From Propionibacteriaceae bacterium (GTDB taxonomy: Bacteria; Actinomycetota; Actinomycetes; Propionibacteriales; Propionibacteriaceae): a DNA stretch of 33,980 nucleotides. Where the stretch lies: positions 1-33,980 of the forward strand of contig WRFI01000006.1 of the NCBI GenBank assembly GCA_009778875.1, written 5' to 3'. The translations under genes and the position numbers were made by a program. Below are positions 15,399 through 23,902 of the stretch, in pieces; within the stretch, counting starts at the first letter, position 1; each line of letters opens with the position of its first letter. The notes beneath the pieces were generated by a model, which was given only the letters and a program-made list of their open reading frames with translations, did no database searches and was not told where the DNA came from.

Positions 15399-16271
15399 AT
15401 GGCCGCCGTCACCGTACGCCAGTTGCTTGACAACGGCGTTCACTTTGGACATCAGACCCGTCGGTGGAACCCCAAGATGAAGCGGTTCATCTTCAACGAC
15501 CGCAACGGCATCTACATCATCGATGTGCGTCAGTCCATCCAATACATTGAAGAGGCTTCCGCGTTCATCAAGTCGGTCGTGGCGAGGGGCGGCCAGGTGC
15601 TGTTCGTCGGCACGAAGAAGCAGGCCCAGGAGGCGATCGCCGAGCAGGCGACCCGCGTCGGCATGCCCTACGTGGATCAGCGCTGGCTGGGCGGCATGTT
15701 GACGAACTTTGCCACCATTTCCAAGCGCACCCAACGCCTCAAGGAGTTGGAGGCGATGGACCTTGAGACGGTTTCACCCGGCGGCTTGACGAAGAAAGAA
15801 CTTCTGGGCATGCGCCGCGAAAAGGACAAGCTGGCGCTGTCGCTCGGCGGTATCAAGGACATGGCCCGCCTGCCGCAGGCCATCTGGGTGGTCGACACCA
15901 TCAAGGAGCATCTGGCGATCGATGAGGCCCGCAAGCTGGGCATCCCGGTGGTCGCCATACTCGACACCAACTGCGATCCGGACGAGGTCGACTTCCCGAT
16001 TCCGGGTAATGACGACGCCATCCGGGCGACCGCCCTGCTGACCAAGCTGATGGCGGACGCGGTGGCCGACGGCCTGGTGGCCCGCTCGACGGGCGGCGCT
16101 GCCGAGGTTGAGGCCGAGCCAATGCCCGATTGGGAGCGTGAGTTGCTGGTGGCTGAGTCGCCCGCTGAACCCGTTTCCGTGCCGGCGGAAGAGCCAGAGG
16201 CGGCGGAAGAGCCGGTTGAGGTGGTCGAGCTGGTTGAGATCGTCGCCGAACCCACCGCTGAGCAAGACTGA
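15399..16271 (+). CDS. rpsB: 30S ribosomal protein S2
   Basis: 290 residues from ATG at 15399, with AAAGGA just upstream. uS2 joins the small subunit late and supports binding of S1 and mRNA near the anti-Shine-Dalgarno region. The N-terminus [69 protein letters not shown] and the C-terminal [15 protein letters not shown] / [11 protein letters not shown] motifs are all typical (quoted as separate short blocks). An earlier in-frame ATG at 15303 lies inside the structured leader and has no ribosome-binding site. The last 55 residues (about 235-290) form a strongly acidic Glu/Pro/Val tail, longer than the E. coli protein and common in actinobacteria. tsf follows after 33 bases. Confidence 0.97.
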   Translation: MAAVTVRQLLDNGVHFGHQTRRWNPKMKRFIFNDRNGIYIIDVRQSIQYIEEASAFIKSVVARGGQVLFVGTKKQAQEAIAEQATRVGMPYVDQRWLGGMLTNFATISKRTQRLKELEAMDLETVSPGGLTKKELLGMRREKDKLALSLGGIKDMARLPQAIWVVDTIKEHLAIDEARKLGIPVVAILDTNCDPDEVDFPIPGNDDAIRATALLTKLMADAVADGLVARSTGGAAEVEAEPMPDWERELLVAESPAEPVSVPAEEPEAAEEPVEVVELVEIVAEPTAEQD

Positions 16272-16304
16272 TCACCCAAGCATCGACAAGAAAGGCAAAC
16301 CAAA

Positions 16305-17117
16305 ATGGCAATCTCTGCTGCTGACGTCAAGAAGCTGCGGGACAGCACCGGCGCGGGAATGATGGACGCCAAGAAGGCACTGACCGAGGCGGACGGCGAT
16401 TTCGAACGCGCCGTCGAGATCCTGCGCGTCACCGGCGCCACCAAGGCCGCCGCCCGCAACGACCGCGAGGCCAGCAACGGCCTTGTCGCCGCGCACGGTC
16501 ATGCGCTTCTCAAGCTGGCCGCCGAGACCGATTTCGTCGCCAAGAACGCCGAGTTCGTCGCGCTGGCCGATCGCATCGCCCAGGCCGCCGATCAGGCCCA
16601 CGCTGAGGGCACGGTGGCCGGCAATGCGTTGATGCTGGAAGAGGGCAAGACGGTCGACGACACGATCGCCGAGTTGGTGGCCAAGATCGGCGAGAAGGTC
16701 GAGTTGCAGGACTTGGCCTGGTTTGACGGTCAGGTCGAGGTTTACCTGCACCGCCGCTCGCAGGATCTGCCACCGCAGGTGGGCGTGATGGTTGAGTACG
16801 AGGGCCGCGATTCGGACTTCGTGCACGCCGTGGCCTTGCAGATCGCCTCGATGCACGCCCAGTACGTCACCGAGGCGGACGTGCCGGAGGACGTCCTGGC
16901 GACCGAGCGCCGCATCGCCGAAGAGACCGCCAAGGAAGAGGGCAAGCCGGAAGCGCTCATCCCGAAGATCGTGGACGGGCGTGTCGCCGCTTTCCTGAAG
17001 GACGCCGTGCTGCTCAAGCAGCAGTCGCTGACGGATGAGTCCAAGACAATCGGGCAGCAGGCCGAAAAGGCGGGCGTCAAGATCACCCGGTTCGCAAGGT
17101 TCGCCGCTGGGGCCTGA
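16305..17117 (+). CDS. tsf: Translation elongation factor Ts
   Basis: 270 residues. Guanine-nucleotide exchange factor that recycles EF-Tu. The N-terminal UBA-like domain (1-55) contains VKKLRDSTGAGMMDAKKAL, the first family signature, and residues 75-81 TDFVAKN hold the Asp-Phe pair that inserts into EF-Tu to displace magnesium. The dimerisation/core domain runs to about 220 and the C-terminal module ends KITRFARFAAGA. An AAAGG ribosome-binding site precedes the ATG. Length agrees with other actinobacterial EF-Ts (270-280). It is the second gene of the rpsB operon. Confidence 0.97.
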   Translation: MAISAADVKKLRDSTGAGMMDAKKALTEADGDFERAVEILRVTGATKAAARNDREASNGLVAAHGHALLKLAAETDFVAKNAEFVALADRIAQAADQAHAEGTVAGNALMLEEGKTVDDTIAELVAKIGEKVELQDLAWFDGQVEVYLHRRSQDLPPQVGVMVEYEGRDSDFVHAVALQIASMHAQYVTEADVPEDVLATERRIAEETAKEEGKPEALIPKIVDGRVAAFLKDAVLLKQQSLTDESKTIGQQAEKAGVKITRFARFAAGA

Positions 17118-17175
17118 CCATGGCGGTGGCTGCTAAAGTGGTCGCATATCGACGTCCCCCAGAAAAGGAAGTGCC

Positions 17176-17886
17176 GTGGCATACCGTCGTGTGTTGTTGA
17201 AACTTTCCGGTGAGGCATTCGGCGGCGGCTCGCTCGGGGTTGACCCCGGCGTTGTGTCGTCGATCGCCACCCAGATCGCCGATGTCGTCAGATCGGGCGT
17301 GCAGGTGGCGGTGGTCGTCGGCGGCGGCAACTACTTCCGCGGCGCCGAGTTGCAGGCCGGCGGCATGGATCGCGGACGGGCCGACTACATCGGCATGCTC
17401 GGCACCGTCATGAACGCGCTGGCCTTGCAGGACTTCTGCGAAAAGGCGGGGCTGCCCACTAGAGTGCAGACCGCCATCGCGATGGGCCAGGTGGCCGAGC
17501 CGTACATCCCGCTGCGGGCCATCCGTCACCTGGAAAAGGGCCGGTTGGTGATCTTCGGCGCCGGGTCGGGCATGCCGTATTTCTCGACGGACACGGTGGC
17601 TGCCCAGCGGGCACTCGAAATGGGCGCCGAGGTGATACTGATGGGCAAGAACGGTGTTGACGGGGTCTACGACCACGATCCGAACAAGCACGCCGATGCG
17701 AATAAGTTCGACGAGCTGAGCTTTGACGAGTTCTTGGCCCGCGATCTCAAGGTGGCCGACGCCACGGCCGTCTCGCTGGCCAGGGATTACCGCCTGCCGA
17801 TGGTTTTTTTCAATCTCGACGTCTACGGCAACATTGCCCGGGCGGCCGCCGGTGATCCAATTGGGACAATTGTGCGGTCGGCGTGA
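17176..17886 (+). CDS. pyrH: Uridylate kinase (UMP kinase)
   Basis: 236 residues, start GTG at 17176 with AAAAGGAAG upstream. Phosphorylates UMP to UDP in pyrimidine nucleotide synthesis; a hexameric amino-acid-kinase fold enzyme unlike eukaryotic UMP/CMP kinases. Key segments: LLKLSGEAF (residues 7-15, phosphate loop), [11 protein letters not shown] (46-56), [18 protein letters not shown] (68-85), [17 protein letters not shown] (about 129-145), [14 protein letters not shown] (about 156-169), and a C-terminal GDPIGTIV. An extended -10-like sequence TGCTAAAGT (17131-17139) may give the gene its own promoter besides readthrough from tsf. frr follows. Confidence 0.97.
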   Translation: MAYRRVLLKLSGEAFGGGSLGVDPGVVSSIATQIADVVRSGVQVAVVVGGGNYFRGAELQAGGMDRGRADYIGMLGTVMNALALQDFCEKAGLPTRVQTAIAMGQVAEPYIPLRAIRHLEKGRLVIFGAGSGMPYFSTDTVAAQRALEMGAEVILMGKNGVDGVYDHDPNKHADANKFDELSFDEFLARDLKVADATAVSLARDYRLPMVFFNLDVYGNIARAAAGDPIGTIVRSA

Positions 17887-17925
17887 GACAATCGTCAATG
17901 TCATTCAAAGTGGAAGAAGAAGATC

Positions 17926-18483
17926 ATGATTGACGACATCACCCGCGAGGCGGAGTCGAAAATGGCGGGTGCGGTTGACTACGCCCGGCAAGATTTTGCG
18001 GCCATCCGCACCGGGCGGGCAACCCCGGACATGTTCTCGAAGCTTCAGGCTGACTACTACGGGTCGCCGACGTCGCTTCTGCAGTTGGCCACCTTCAACT
18101 CGCCTGAGCCCCGCACCATGCTGATAACACCCTTCGACCGGACGGCGTTGCCGGCCATGCTGAGGGCGATCCGCGACTCGGATCTGGGCGTGGCGCCCAG
18201 CGACGACGGCAACACCATCCGCGTCGTCCTGCCGGAACTCACCGAGGAGCGACGCAAGGAGTACGTCAAGACGGCCCGCACCAAGGCAGAGGACGGCCGT
18301 GTCGCCGTGCGCAACATCCGGCGCCATGCGATGGAGGCAATCAAGCGTCTCGAAAAGGACAAGCAGATCAGCGAGGACGACGCCGCCCGAGCCGAAAAGC
18401 AACTCGATACGGCAACCAAGAAGCACATTGAGGCGGTCGACGCCATGTTGAAAGCCAAAGAGCAAGAATTGATGGCGGTGTGA
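17926..18483 (+). CDS. frr: Ribosome recycling factor
   Basis: 185 residues, the standard length. With EF-G it splits the post-termination ribosome. Domain I forms a three-helix bundle from about 1-30 and 105-185; domain II lies between. Family segments: DFAAIRTGRATPDMF (about 24-38), LQADYYGSPTSLLQLATF, RTMLITPFDR, IRVVLPELTEERRKEYVKTA and the DKQISEDDAARAEKQLD stretch in the C-terminal helix. A purine-rich GAAGAAGAAG lies just before the ATG. The final GTG codon plus TGA overlap the start of cdsA by four bases. Confidence 0.97.
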   Translation: MIDDITREAESKMAGAVDYARQDFAAIRTGRATPDMFSKLQADYYGSPTSLLQLATFNSPEPRTMLITPFDRTALPAMLRAIRDSDLGVAPSDDGNTIRVVLPELTEERRKEYVKTARTKAEDGRVAVRNIRRHAMEAIKRLEKDKQISEDDAARAEKQLDTATKKHIEAVDAMLKAKEQELMAV

Positions 18484-19349
18484 CCCCGGCGTCAGATTCC
18501 CCGGCGGTGCCATCCAAGTTTCGCGACTTGGCCGTGCGCGTGGTTGTGGCCTTGGTGTTGATCGCCATTGTGTCGGTGACGGTGATCTGGTTCCGCTGGG
18601 GTTTCATCGTGGTGCTGGGAGCCTTCGTGGTGGTTGGTTCGCAGGAACTTGGGCATGCCGCATCGCTTAAGGGCTGGCATCCGGTCTGGCAGGTTGTGGC
18701 GGTCGGTGGCGCCGCCTTGCTGCTGGTCGAATACGGCCTTTCCTGGTTCGCGCCGCCCGCTTTCGCGCCTTTGCCCATCGGCCTGGTGGGCTGCACAGTG
18801 CTGGTGCTGGTGGCCTGGGGGTGGCGCCTCAGGCGCCCCGTCGAGGGGTTCATGGTGGACGCGGCCCTCACCGCCCTCATCATCGCGTACCTGCCGCTGC
18901 TCGGCACGTTCGTGGTGGCGATGACGCGCACCGCCCACCCGGTGGCCGAGGTGGCCGTGTTCATCGCCTGCATCGCGCTGAACGACACGGGCGCCTACTT
19001 CATGGGGTCGTGGCTGGGACGTCACCGCATGACCCCCCGCATCAGTCCCGCCAAGACGTGGGAGGGTTTCGTCGGCGGAATCGTCTGGGCCGGGGTATCG
19101 GGGGCACTTCTCATCCACTTTGTGCTGCACGCCCCCTGGTGGCAAGGCGTGGTTTTCGGTGTTGTTCTGGGGCTTTGCGCGACAGTTGGGGATCTGGTGG
19201 AGTCGGCGATGAAGCGCGACGTCGGCGTCAAGGACATGGGCAAGCTGCTGCCCGGGCACGGTGGCGTGATCGACCGCGTCGATTCGATGCTGTTCTGCGC
19301 GCCGGTGGCCTGGGCCTTGCTCAACTTGTGGATCATGGTGGGGCGGTGA
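18480..19349 (+). CDS. cdsA: Phosphatidate cytidylyltransferase (CDP-diglyceride synthase)
   Basis: 289 residues, GTG start overlapping the frr stop (GTGTGA). Makes CDP-diacylglycerol from CTP and phosphatidic acid, the branch point for all phospholipids, in the membrane. About eight hydrophobic segments follow a 14-residue polar N-terminus. The CTP_transf_1 signature is present in the C-terminal part: SAMKRDVGVKDMGKLLPGHGG followed by IDRVDSM, with the conserved Asp and His residues. An earlier membrane-loop motif ISPAKTWEGFVGG (about residues 180-192) is also typical. The last codons overlap rlmN by four bases (GTGA). Confidence 0.93.
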   Translation: MTPASDSPAVPSKFRDLAVRVVVALVLIAIVSVTVIWFRWGFIVVLGAFVVVGSQELGHAASLKGWHPVWQVVAVGGAALLLVEYGLSWFAPPAFAPLPIGLVGCTVLVLVAWGWRLRRPVEGFMVDAALTALIIAYLPLLGTFVVAMTRTAHPVAEVAVFIACIALNDTGAYFMGSWLGRHRMTPRISPAKTWEGFVGGIVWAGVSGALLIHFVLHAPWWQGVVFGVVLGLCATVGDLVESAMKRDVGVKDMGKLLPGHGGVIDRVDSMLFCAPVAWALLNLWIMVGR

Positions 19350-20428
19350 CGCACTGGTTCGGTCTGACACCCGCGCAGCGGGTGGCCGAGGTTGAGGCGG
19401 CGGGTCTGCCGGCGTTTCGGGCGGGCCAAATCTCGCGGCACGTCTTCGAGCGGCACGAGTTTGATCCGGGAAGTTTCACGGACTTGCCGCTGGCCATGCG
19501 GGAGGTCGTGTCGGGGCGCTGGTTCGCCCCGCCATTGGCCCTGGCCTTCGAGCTGACCGCCGACAAGGGACGAACCGTCAAGCGGGCTTGGGCGCTGGTG
19601 GACGGTGCCGTGATCGAATCCGTCCTGATGCGCTATCCGCGCCGTGACACCTTGTGCATCTCGTCACAGGCCGGGTGCGGCATGGGCTGCCCCTTCTGCG
19701 CCACCGGGCAGGGCGGTTTGCGGCGCAATCTGACGGCCGTCGAGATCCTGGCCCAGCTGGCGGACGCCGAGGCGACGCTGGCATCCGGCAGCCTGCCCGG
19801 TGGGCCTGGCCGCGTCGGCAACGTGGTTTTCATGGGCATGGGGGAGCCGCTCGCGAACTACAACGCGGTGATGAGCGCCGTCAGGCGGATCGTTGACCCG
19901 GTGCCGGACGGCTGGGGAATCTCGGCCCGCGGTGTGACCGTGTCGACGGTGGGGCTGGTGCCGGCGATGAGCCGTCTGGCCGCCGAGGGGCTGCCCGTCA
20001 CCCTGGCGTTGTCGCTGCATGCGCCCGACGATGACCTGCGCGACGAACTGGTGCCCGTCAACAAGCGGTTCAAGGTGGCTGAAGTGTTGGACGCTGCCTG
20101 GGATTACGCCCGCGTGACGAAGCGTCGCGTCTCGATCGAATACGCGCTGATCCGCGACGTCAACGATCAGGCAGCGCGGGCCGACGCCTTGGCGCGCGAG
20201 CTTCGCCGACGCGGCGATTGGGCGTGGGCACACGTCAATGTGATCCCGCTGAACCCCACACCGGGCTCGCGCTGGACTGCCTCAACACCGGCAAGCCAGG
20301 CGGGGTTCGTCGCTCGCCTGGAGCGCGCTCATGTGCCCGTGACGGTGCGCGACACCCGGGGTAGCGACATCGACGGAGCTTGCGGCCAGCTCGCCGCGAC
20401 CGTCCCGCCTGGCGACCTTGGCGCTTGA
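19346..20428 (+). CDS. rlmN: Dual-specificity 23S rRNA/tRNA adenine C2-methyltransferase RlmN
   Basis: 360 residues from GTG at 19346, which overlaps the cdsA stop. Radical-SAM enzyme that methylates A2503 of 23S rRNA and A37 of some tRNAs, helping translational accuracy. The 4Fe-4S binding motif C-x3-C-x2-C is at C111, C115 and C118 (CISSQAGCGMGCPFCATGQ region). The N-terminal helical domain (1-60) contains LPAFRAGQI. VFMGMGEPLANY is the SAM-binding GEP segment, and the LALSLHAPDD stretch follows. The second methylated/catalytic cysteine is C346 in DIDGACGQL. The reading frame extends far upstream without stop, but only the 19346 start gives a normal family length. A C-terminal tail of about 12 residues follows C346. 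Confidence 0.94.
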   Translation: MTHWFGLTPAQRVAEVEAAGLPAFRAGQISRHVFERHEFDPGSFTDLPLAMREVVSGRWFAPPLALAFELTADKGRTVKRAWALVDGAVIESVLMRYPRRDTLCISSQAGCGMGCPFCATGQGGLRRNLTAVEILAQLADAEATLASGSLPGGPGRVGNVVFMGMGEPLANYNAVMSAVRRIVDPVPDGWGISARGVTVSTVGLVPAMSRLAAEGLPVTLALSLHAPDDDLRDELVPVNKRFKVAEVLDAAWDYARVTKRRVSIEYALIRDVNDQAARADALARELRRRGDWAWAHVNVIPLNPTPGSRWTASTPASQAGFVARLERAHVPVTVRDTRGSDIDGACGQLAATVPPGDLGA

Positions 20429-20453
20429 GCCGGTGCGAATGCGTCGATAATGG
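20425..20453 (+). promoter_or_regulatory. Putative promoter of the PEPCK-like gene
   Basis: TTGAGC (20425-20430) and TAATGG (20448-20453) are 17 bases apart; an overlapping GATAAT (20446-20451) is an alternative -10. Either would start transcription about at the ATG at 20459, so the message could be leaderless. The -35 overlaps the end of rlmN. Confidence 0.4.
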
Positions 20454-20458
20454 ATGGT

Positions 20459-23400
20459 ATGCCAATGAGTCAAAACCCCCATGTCGACCTCCGGTTGGCC
20501 CAGCTCGGGTTGCCCTGCCCGGCCGGTTTCGAAGACAGCGAAACGGCCCTGCTGGCCGCCCCCATTCTGGCCCGCCAACGCGAGCTCAACCGTCGCCTAG
20601 CCGACCGCTATTGCGCCGCTGACCAGCGCATTCAGGCCTTTCTCGACTCATACCTGGGCGACGTTGGGGCCCCGCAACTGCCCAAGCGCACGTTCGTGCT
20701 GGATGAGGCCGGACTGGCCCGGGCCATGTCGCTGCCGTACGACTCCGATGAGGTCGTCAGCCCGCGCCTGTCGAGCTATCGCCTGGCCAACGGTGTGCTG
20801 CACAACCCGCTGAACGACCGTCGCACCACCGCCGGCGTCTTCCACGTGGCCGAGGGCGGGTTGCCGATTCCCGATGACAAGCTGGCCGTGCCCAAGGCCG
20901 TTTTCGCCCGTCTGCTGGGCCTGGCATTTCAACCACCGGACGCCGACATGGTGCTGCCCTACACGGCCAACCAGGATTTGCCGGCGCGCTGTTACGTCTC
21001 GCTGCTGCTGCGCCCGATCGTCGAACCGGCCGTGCCGGGGTTTGTGCTGGAACACCGCATGGAGGTGCGGTTCTTCGCCCCCGGCTCACTGGTGTCGAAC
21101 CTGGACTTCGTTGAGGGCGTGTTCGGAAACGGCGGTGACCCCTACCTGCCGGAAAACGATTCGTCCCTGAAGCCCGAAAGCTGGACGGGCCACACCGGCT
21201 GCGTCATTCTGGCGCCACACTTGACGGCCACGCGCAAGAAGGATCTCGGTCTGCCCAACATTGCTGACGCCACGCCGCGGCAGAAGCGCGACGGGATGTG
21301 CTGGGAGGCCGAAGACGAGCTCTACAACGGCGGCCAGGCGTTCAAGATCGTCGCCCGGGACGCGCGCGGCGTCATCGTCACGGTGATCGCCGACAACTAT
21401 TACGGCTACTGCAAGAAGGAAGTCAAGTCGCACATCTCGTACTCGGCCAACCTGTTCGGCAACGCCGAAGAAGAACACGCCGGCGGGGCTCGCGTATACC
21501 CGAGTTTCGATCTGGGCCAGGAGTTCCTCGGCCAGCCGGCCGGCGACGAGTACAGCTTGCGCGAGGTGGTGGCCCGTGACCCAGCCCGATTCACCATGCA
21601 GCCGGGCGGCTATGCCCTGGATTCGGAGTTGTCGAACGTGGTGCTGGTGCCGTCGGGGGCGCTTTACTCCTTGCGGACCCGCACCGCTTCGTGGGAGAGC
21701 GGGTCGCTGCCGCTGACGGCCGGGCGAGTGTACGTCGAGCCAAACGGCTATCAGGTGAGGATGAGCCAATTGGTCACCGACCCCAGCAAGTGGACCCTGG
21801 TCGGCACCGACGCGCACGTCGTCACCTGCCACAAGCCGAGCACCGTGTCCGGCGGCGGCAAGTCGGAGATATCCAAGTCCATTTCGGATGCCTTCGTCGG
21901 CGGCAATGTGTACGTCGCCAACTTTGACGAGGACATGGACACCGTGGCCGCCATCATTGGCCGCGACTACTCCGGCCGTTTCGCCGACCCGGCCCGCTGC
22001 GGGGTCGATCACCGGGGCATCTTGGACGACGCCCGCAGCAATGGCTCGGTCATCAAATTGTTGAGCACCTCGACGGACTATTCGGACGAGTACAACGCCT
22101 GGGTGGGGGCCATCCCGCCGGACATTCTCGAGCTGGTTTACGTGATCAAGCGCTACTACCGCCCCGAGTGGGGGGACGATTGGCGCAGCCACTTCACGGT
22201 CGGCACGATCAACGGGCGCAAGGGCAACGACTTGCGCTTGGAGGGCGAGAAGATCACCGTCAACATGCTGCGGGTCGGCTTCGAAGCCGACGGTGCCTGG
22301 CGCCTGTTCGGGCTGCGTCACGACTTCTTCCCGGCGCAGAAAGTCCAAACCGAGGACGACATCAGCGCCTCAACCGTCATTTCGGGTGAACTCGTCGGCC
22401 TGGACAAGTCCCGCTCGTACAAGCTGTTGACCAACTGCGAGGCGTTGCTGTTCCAGCGTCCGGATGACGCGATCTACCGGGGCTACGACAAGCAGACCGA
22501 ACTCGACATGTCGCAAGACGGTGTGTTCATGTCGAACTTCCAGCCGCTCACCCAGGCCGATGTGCAGGCCATGGTCGACGATGCGCCCGATTTCGGGGAC
22601 TTCAGCGCGCCGATGGCCGATCGGCTGGGGGCCTTCGCGGCCACCGGGCTGGATTCGGCCGCGCACCCAGTCAAATACATCGTCAGTTCGGCCAACCCGC
22701 GACTCGTGGGTGGCAAGCCGTCAAAGAACCCCCGCTATCTGCAGCGTCGCCCCGACATCGTGCACGCCAATGAGACGGCGGTCACCACCCTGGCATCCCA
22801 TTTGTCGCGCCGCGTGCCGCTGAGCCATCCACTGCCGGTGCCCGTCGACATCGTGACGGCCGGACGGCGCAACAACCCCGAGGACGGCGGCATCCCGCCG
22901 CTTTGCGCCTTCTCCCCGCTGCATTTCATGGAACTGCCCGAACTGTTCATGGAGTTCATCTCGTCGATGACAGGGGCCTCCCCGTCCACCACCGGGGCCG
23001 GGTCCGAGGGCGCCATGACAAAGGGGCCGTTCAATTCGATGCCGGCCGTGTTCGACTTGAACGCCGCGCTGTTGTCGTACATTCTGACCGGGTACGACGG
23101 TTGGATTTCCAGCGCCGGGTACATCGGGCCCCACATGCGGGTGGCGCACGATGTCTCGCTTCTGGTGCCCGAACTTTTTTCGCGCATGACGCCGCAAGAG
23201 CGCGACGCCAAGAGGCTGATCGCCGAGGGAAGCCTGGAGAAAATCGCCGACTTCACCCACGGGGGCGTGACCGTGCCATCCAGCCGTCTCGGCTATCGCA
23301 TGACGACCAACTTCGCGCGCAAGTACTTCGGACGCATCTTCCTGCACCCGGAGGCGGTGTTCACGCCCGAGATGCTGGCACCAGAACTGCAAGACGCGGA

Positions 23401-23902
23401 CGTCTTTGTCGCCACCATGCAAGTGATGGTGACAACCCACGAGCGCGTCGCCCAGGCGTACTTCGACGACGGCACGATCAGCGGCGCCATACCGCCGCTG
23501 AAGGCCCTGCTGGAGATCATGGCCAACGGCCAAACCGGCAACGGCCAAACAGTTGACGACCCGGCGTTCAGGGCAATGTTCGATCGCGAGGCCGTGCTGG
23601 CGTCCGACTGGTACAAGGACCGGCTGATGGCCAAGAGGGCGGCCGCTTTGGGACGGGCCGAGGCCGGCCTGGCGGCCATTGAGCGGTTCGCCTCCATTCC
23701 GGGTAACGAGGCGCCCAGCGAGCGACTGGGAATTGCCGAGCGCATCCAGAAGGCCAAGGCTGAGGTGGCCCGTTTTCAGCAGCCGCTCTACTGGCGCCAG
23801 ATCATCGGCACGACCGGTGGTGAGGCGTCCAAGCTGCTGACCATCGGCGCAATGGCCAACGTGGCCGAGGCTGAACCGGACGGACCAATCGATGGTACGT
23901 AA
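20459..23902 (+). CDS. Large PEP carboxykinase-like protein, probable pyrophosphate-dependent PEPCK
   Basis: About 1147 residues with no transmembrane segment. I see PEPCK-like landmarks in the right order. Y314-Y315-G316 and K319-K320 (YYGYCKKEVKSH) resemble the metal and substrate lysine region. E337-E339/H340 (EEEHAGG) is close by. A P-loop-like SGGGKSEIS (S464-S469) resembles kinase-1, and N488-F-D490-E-D492 about 25 residues later resembles kinase-2. Size, motif order and a probable propionibacterial relationship fit the PPi-type PEPCK (EC 4.1.1.38) described from Entamoeba and Propionibacterium freudenreichii, which forms oxaloacetate or PEP using phosphate/pyrophosphate instead of a nucleotide. 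Other conserved-looking blocks are MEVRFFAPGSLVSNLDF and GHTGCVILAPHL (244-255). The start is ambiguous among ATGs at 20450, 20459 and 20465; I chose 20459 for its distance to a -10-like site. The end overlaps dxr by 11 bases. Confidence 0.72.
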   Translation: MPMSQNPHVDLRLAQLGLPCPAGFEDSETALLAAPILARQRELNRRLADRYCAADQRIQAFLDSYLGDVGAPQLPKRTFVLDEAGLARAMSLPYDSDEVVSPRLSSYRLANGVLHNPLNDRRTTAGVFHVAEGGLPIPDDKLAVPKAVFARLLGLAFQPPDADMVLPYTANQDLPARCYVSLLLRPIVEPAVPGFVLEHRMEVRFFAPGSLVSNLDFVEGVFGNGGDPYLPENDSSLKPESWTGHTGCVILAPHLTATRKKDLGLPNIADATPRQKRDGMCWEAEDELYNGGQAFKIVARDARGVIVTVIADNYYGYCKKEVKSHISYSANLFGNAEEEHAGGARVYPSFDLGQEFLGQPAGDEYSLREVVARDPARFTMQPGGYALDSELSNVVLVPSGALYSLRTRTASWESGSLPLTAGRVYVEPNGYQVRMSQLVTDPSKWTLVGTDAHVVTCHKPSTVSGGGKSEISKSISDAFVGGNVYVANFDEDMDTVAAIIGRDYSGRFADPARCGVDHRGILDDARSNGSVIKLLSTSTDYSDEYNAWVGAIPPDILELVYVIKRYYRPEWGDDWRSHFTVGTINGRKGNDLRLEGEKITVNMLRVGFEADGAWRLFGLRHDFFPAQKVQTEDDISASTVISGELVGLDKSRSYKLLTNCEALLFQRPDDAIYRGYDKQTELDMSQDGVFMSNFQPLTQADVQAMVDDAPDFGDFSAPMADRLGAFAATGLDSAAHPVKYIVSSANPRLVGGKPSKNPRYLQRRPDIVHANETAVTTLASHLSRRVPLSHPLPVPVDIVTAGRRNNPEDGGIPPLCAFSPLHFMELPELFMEFISSMTGASPSTTGAGSEGAMTKGPFNSMPAVFDLNAALLSYILTGYDGWISSAGYIGPHMRVAHDVSLLVPELFSRMTPQERDAKRLIAEGSLEKIADFTHGGVTVPSSRLGYRMTTNFARKYFGRIFLHPEAVFTPEMLAPELQDADVFVATMQVMVTTHERVAQAYFDDGTISGAIPPLKALLEIMANGQTGNGQTVDDPAFRAMFDREAVLASDWYKDRLMAKRAAALGRAEAGLAAIERFASIPGNEAPSERLGIAERIQKAKAEVARFQQPLYWRQIIGTTGGEASKLLTIGAMANVAEAEPDGPIDGT

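Noticed and set aside
21086-22348. 420-codon minus-strand frame inside the PEPCK-like gene
   Set aside because: Composition is that of a GC-driven shadow; no ribosome-binding site or recognisable domain, while the plus strand has conserved motifs throughout.
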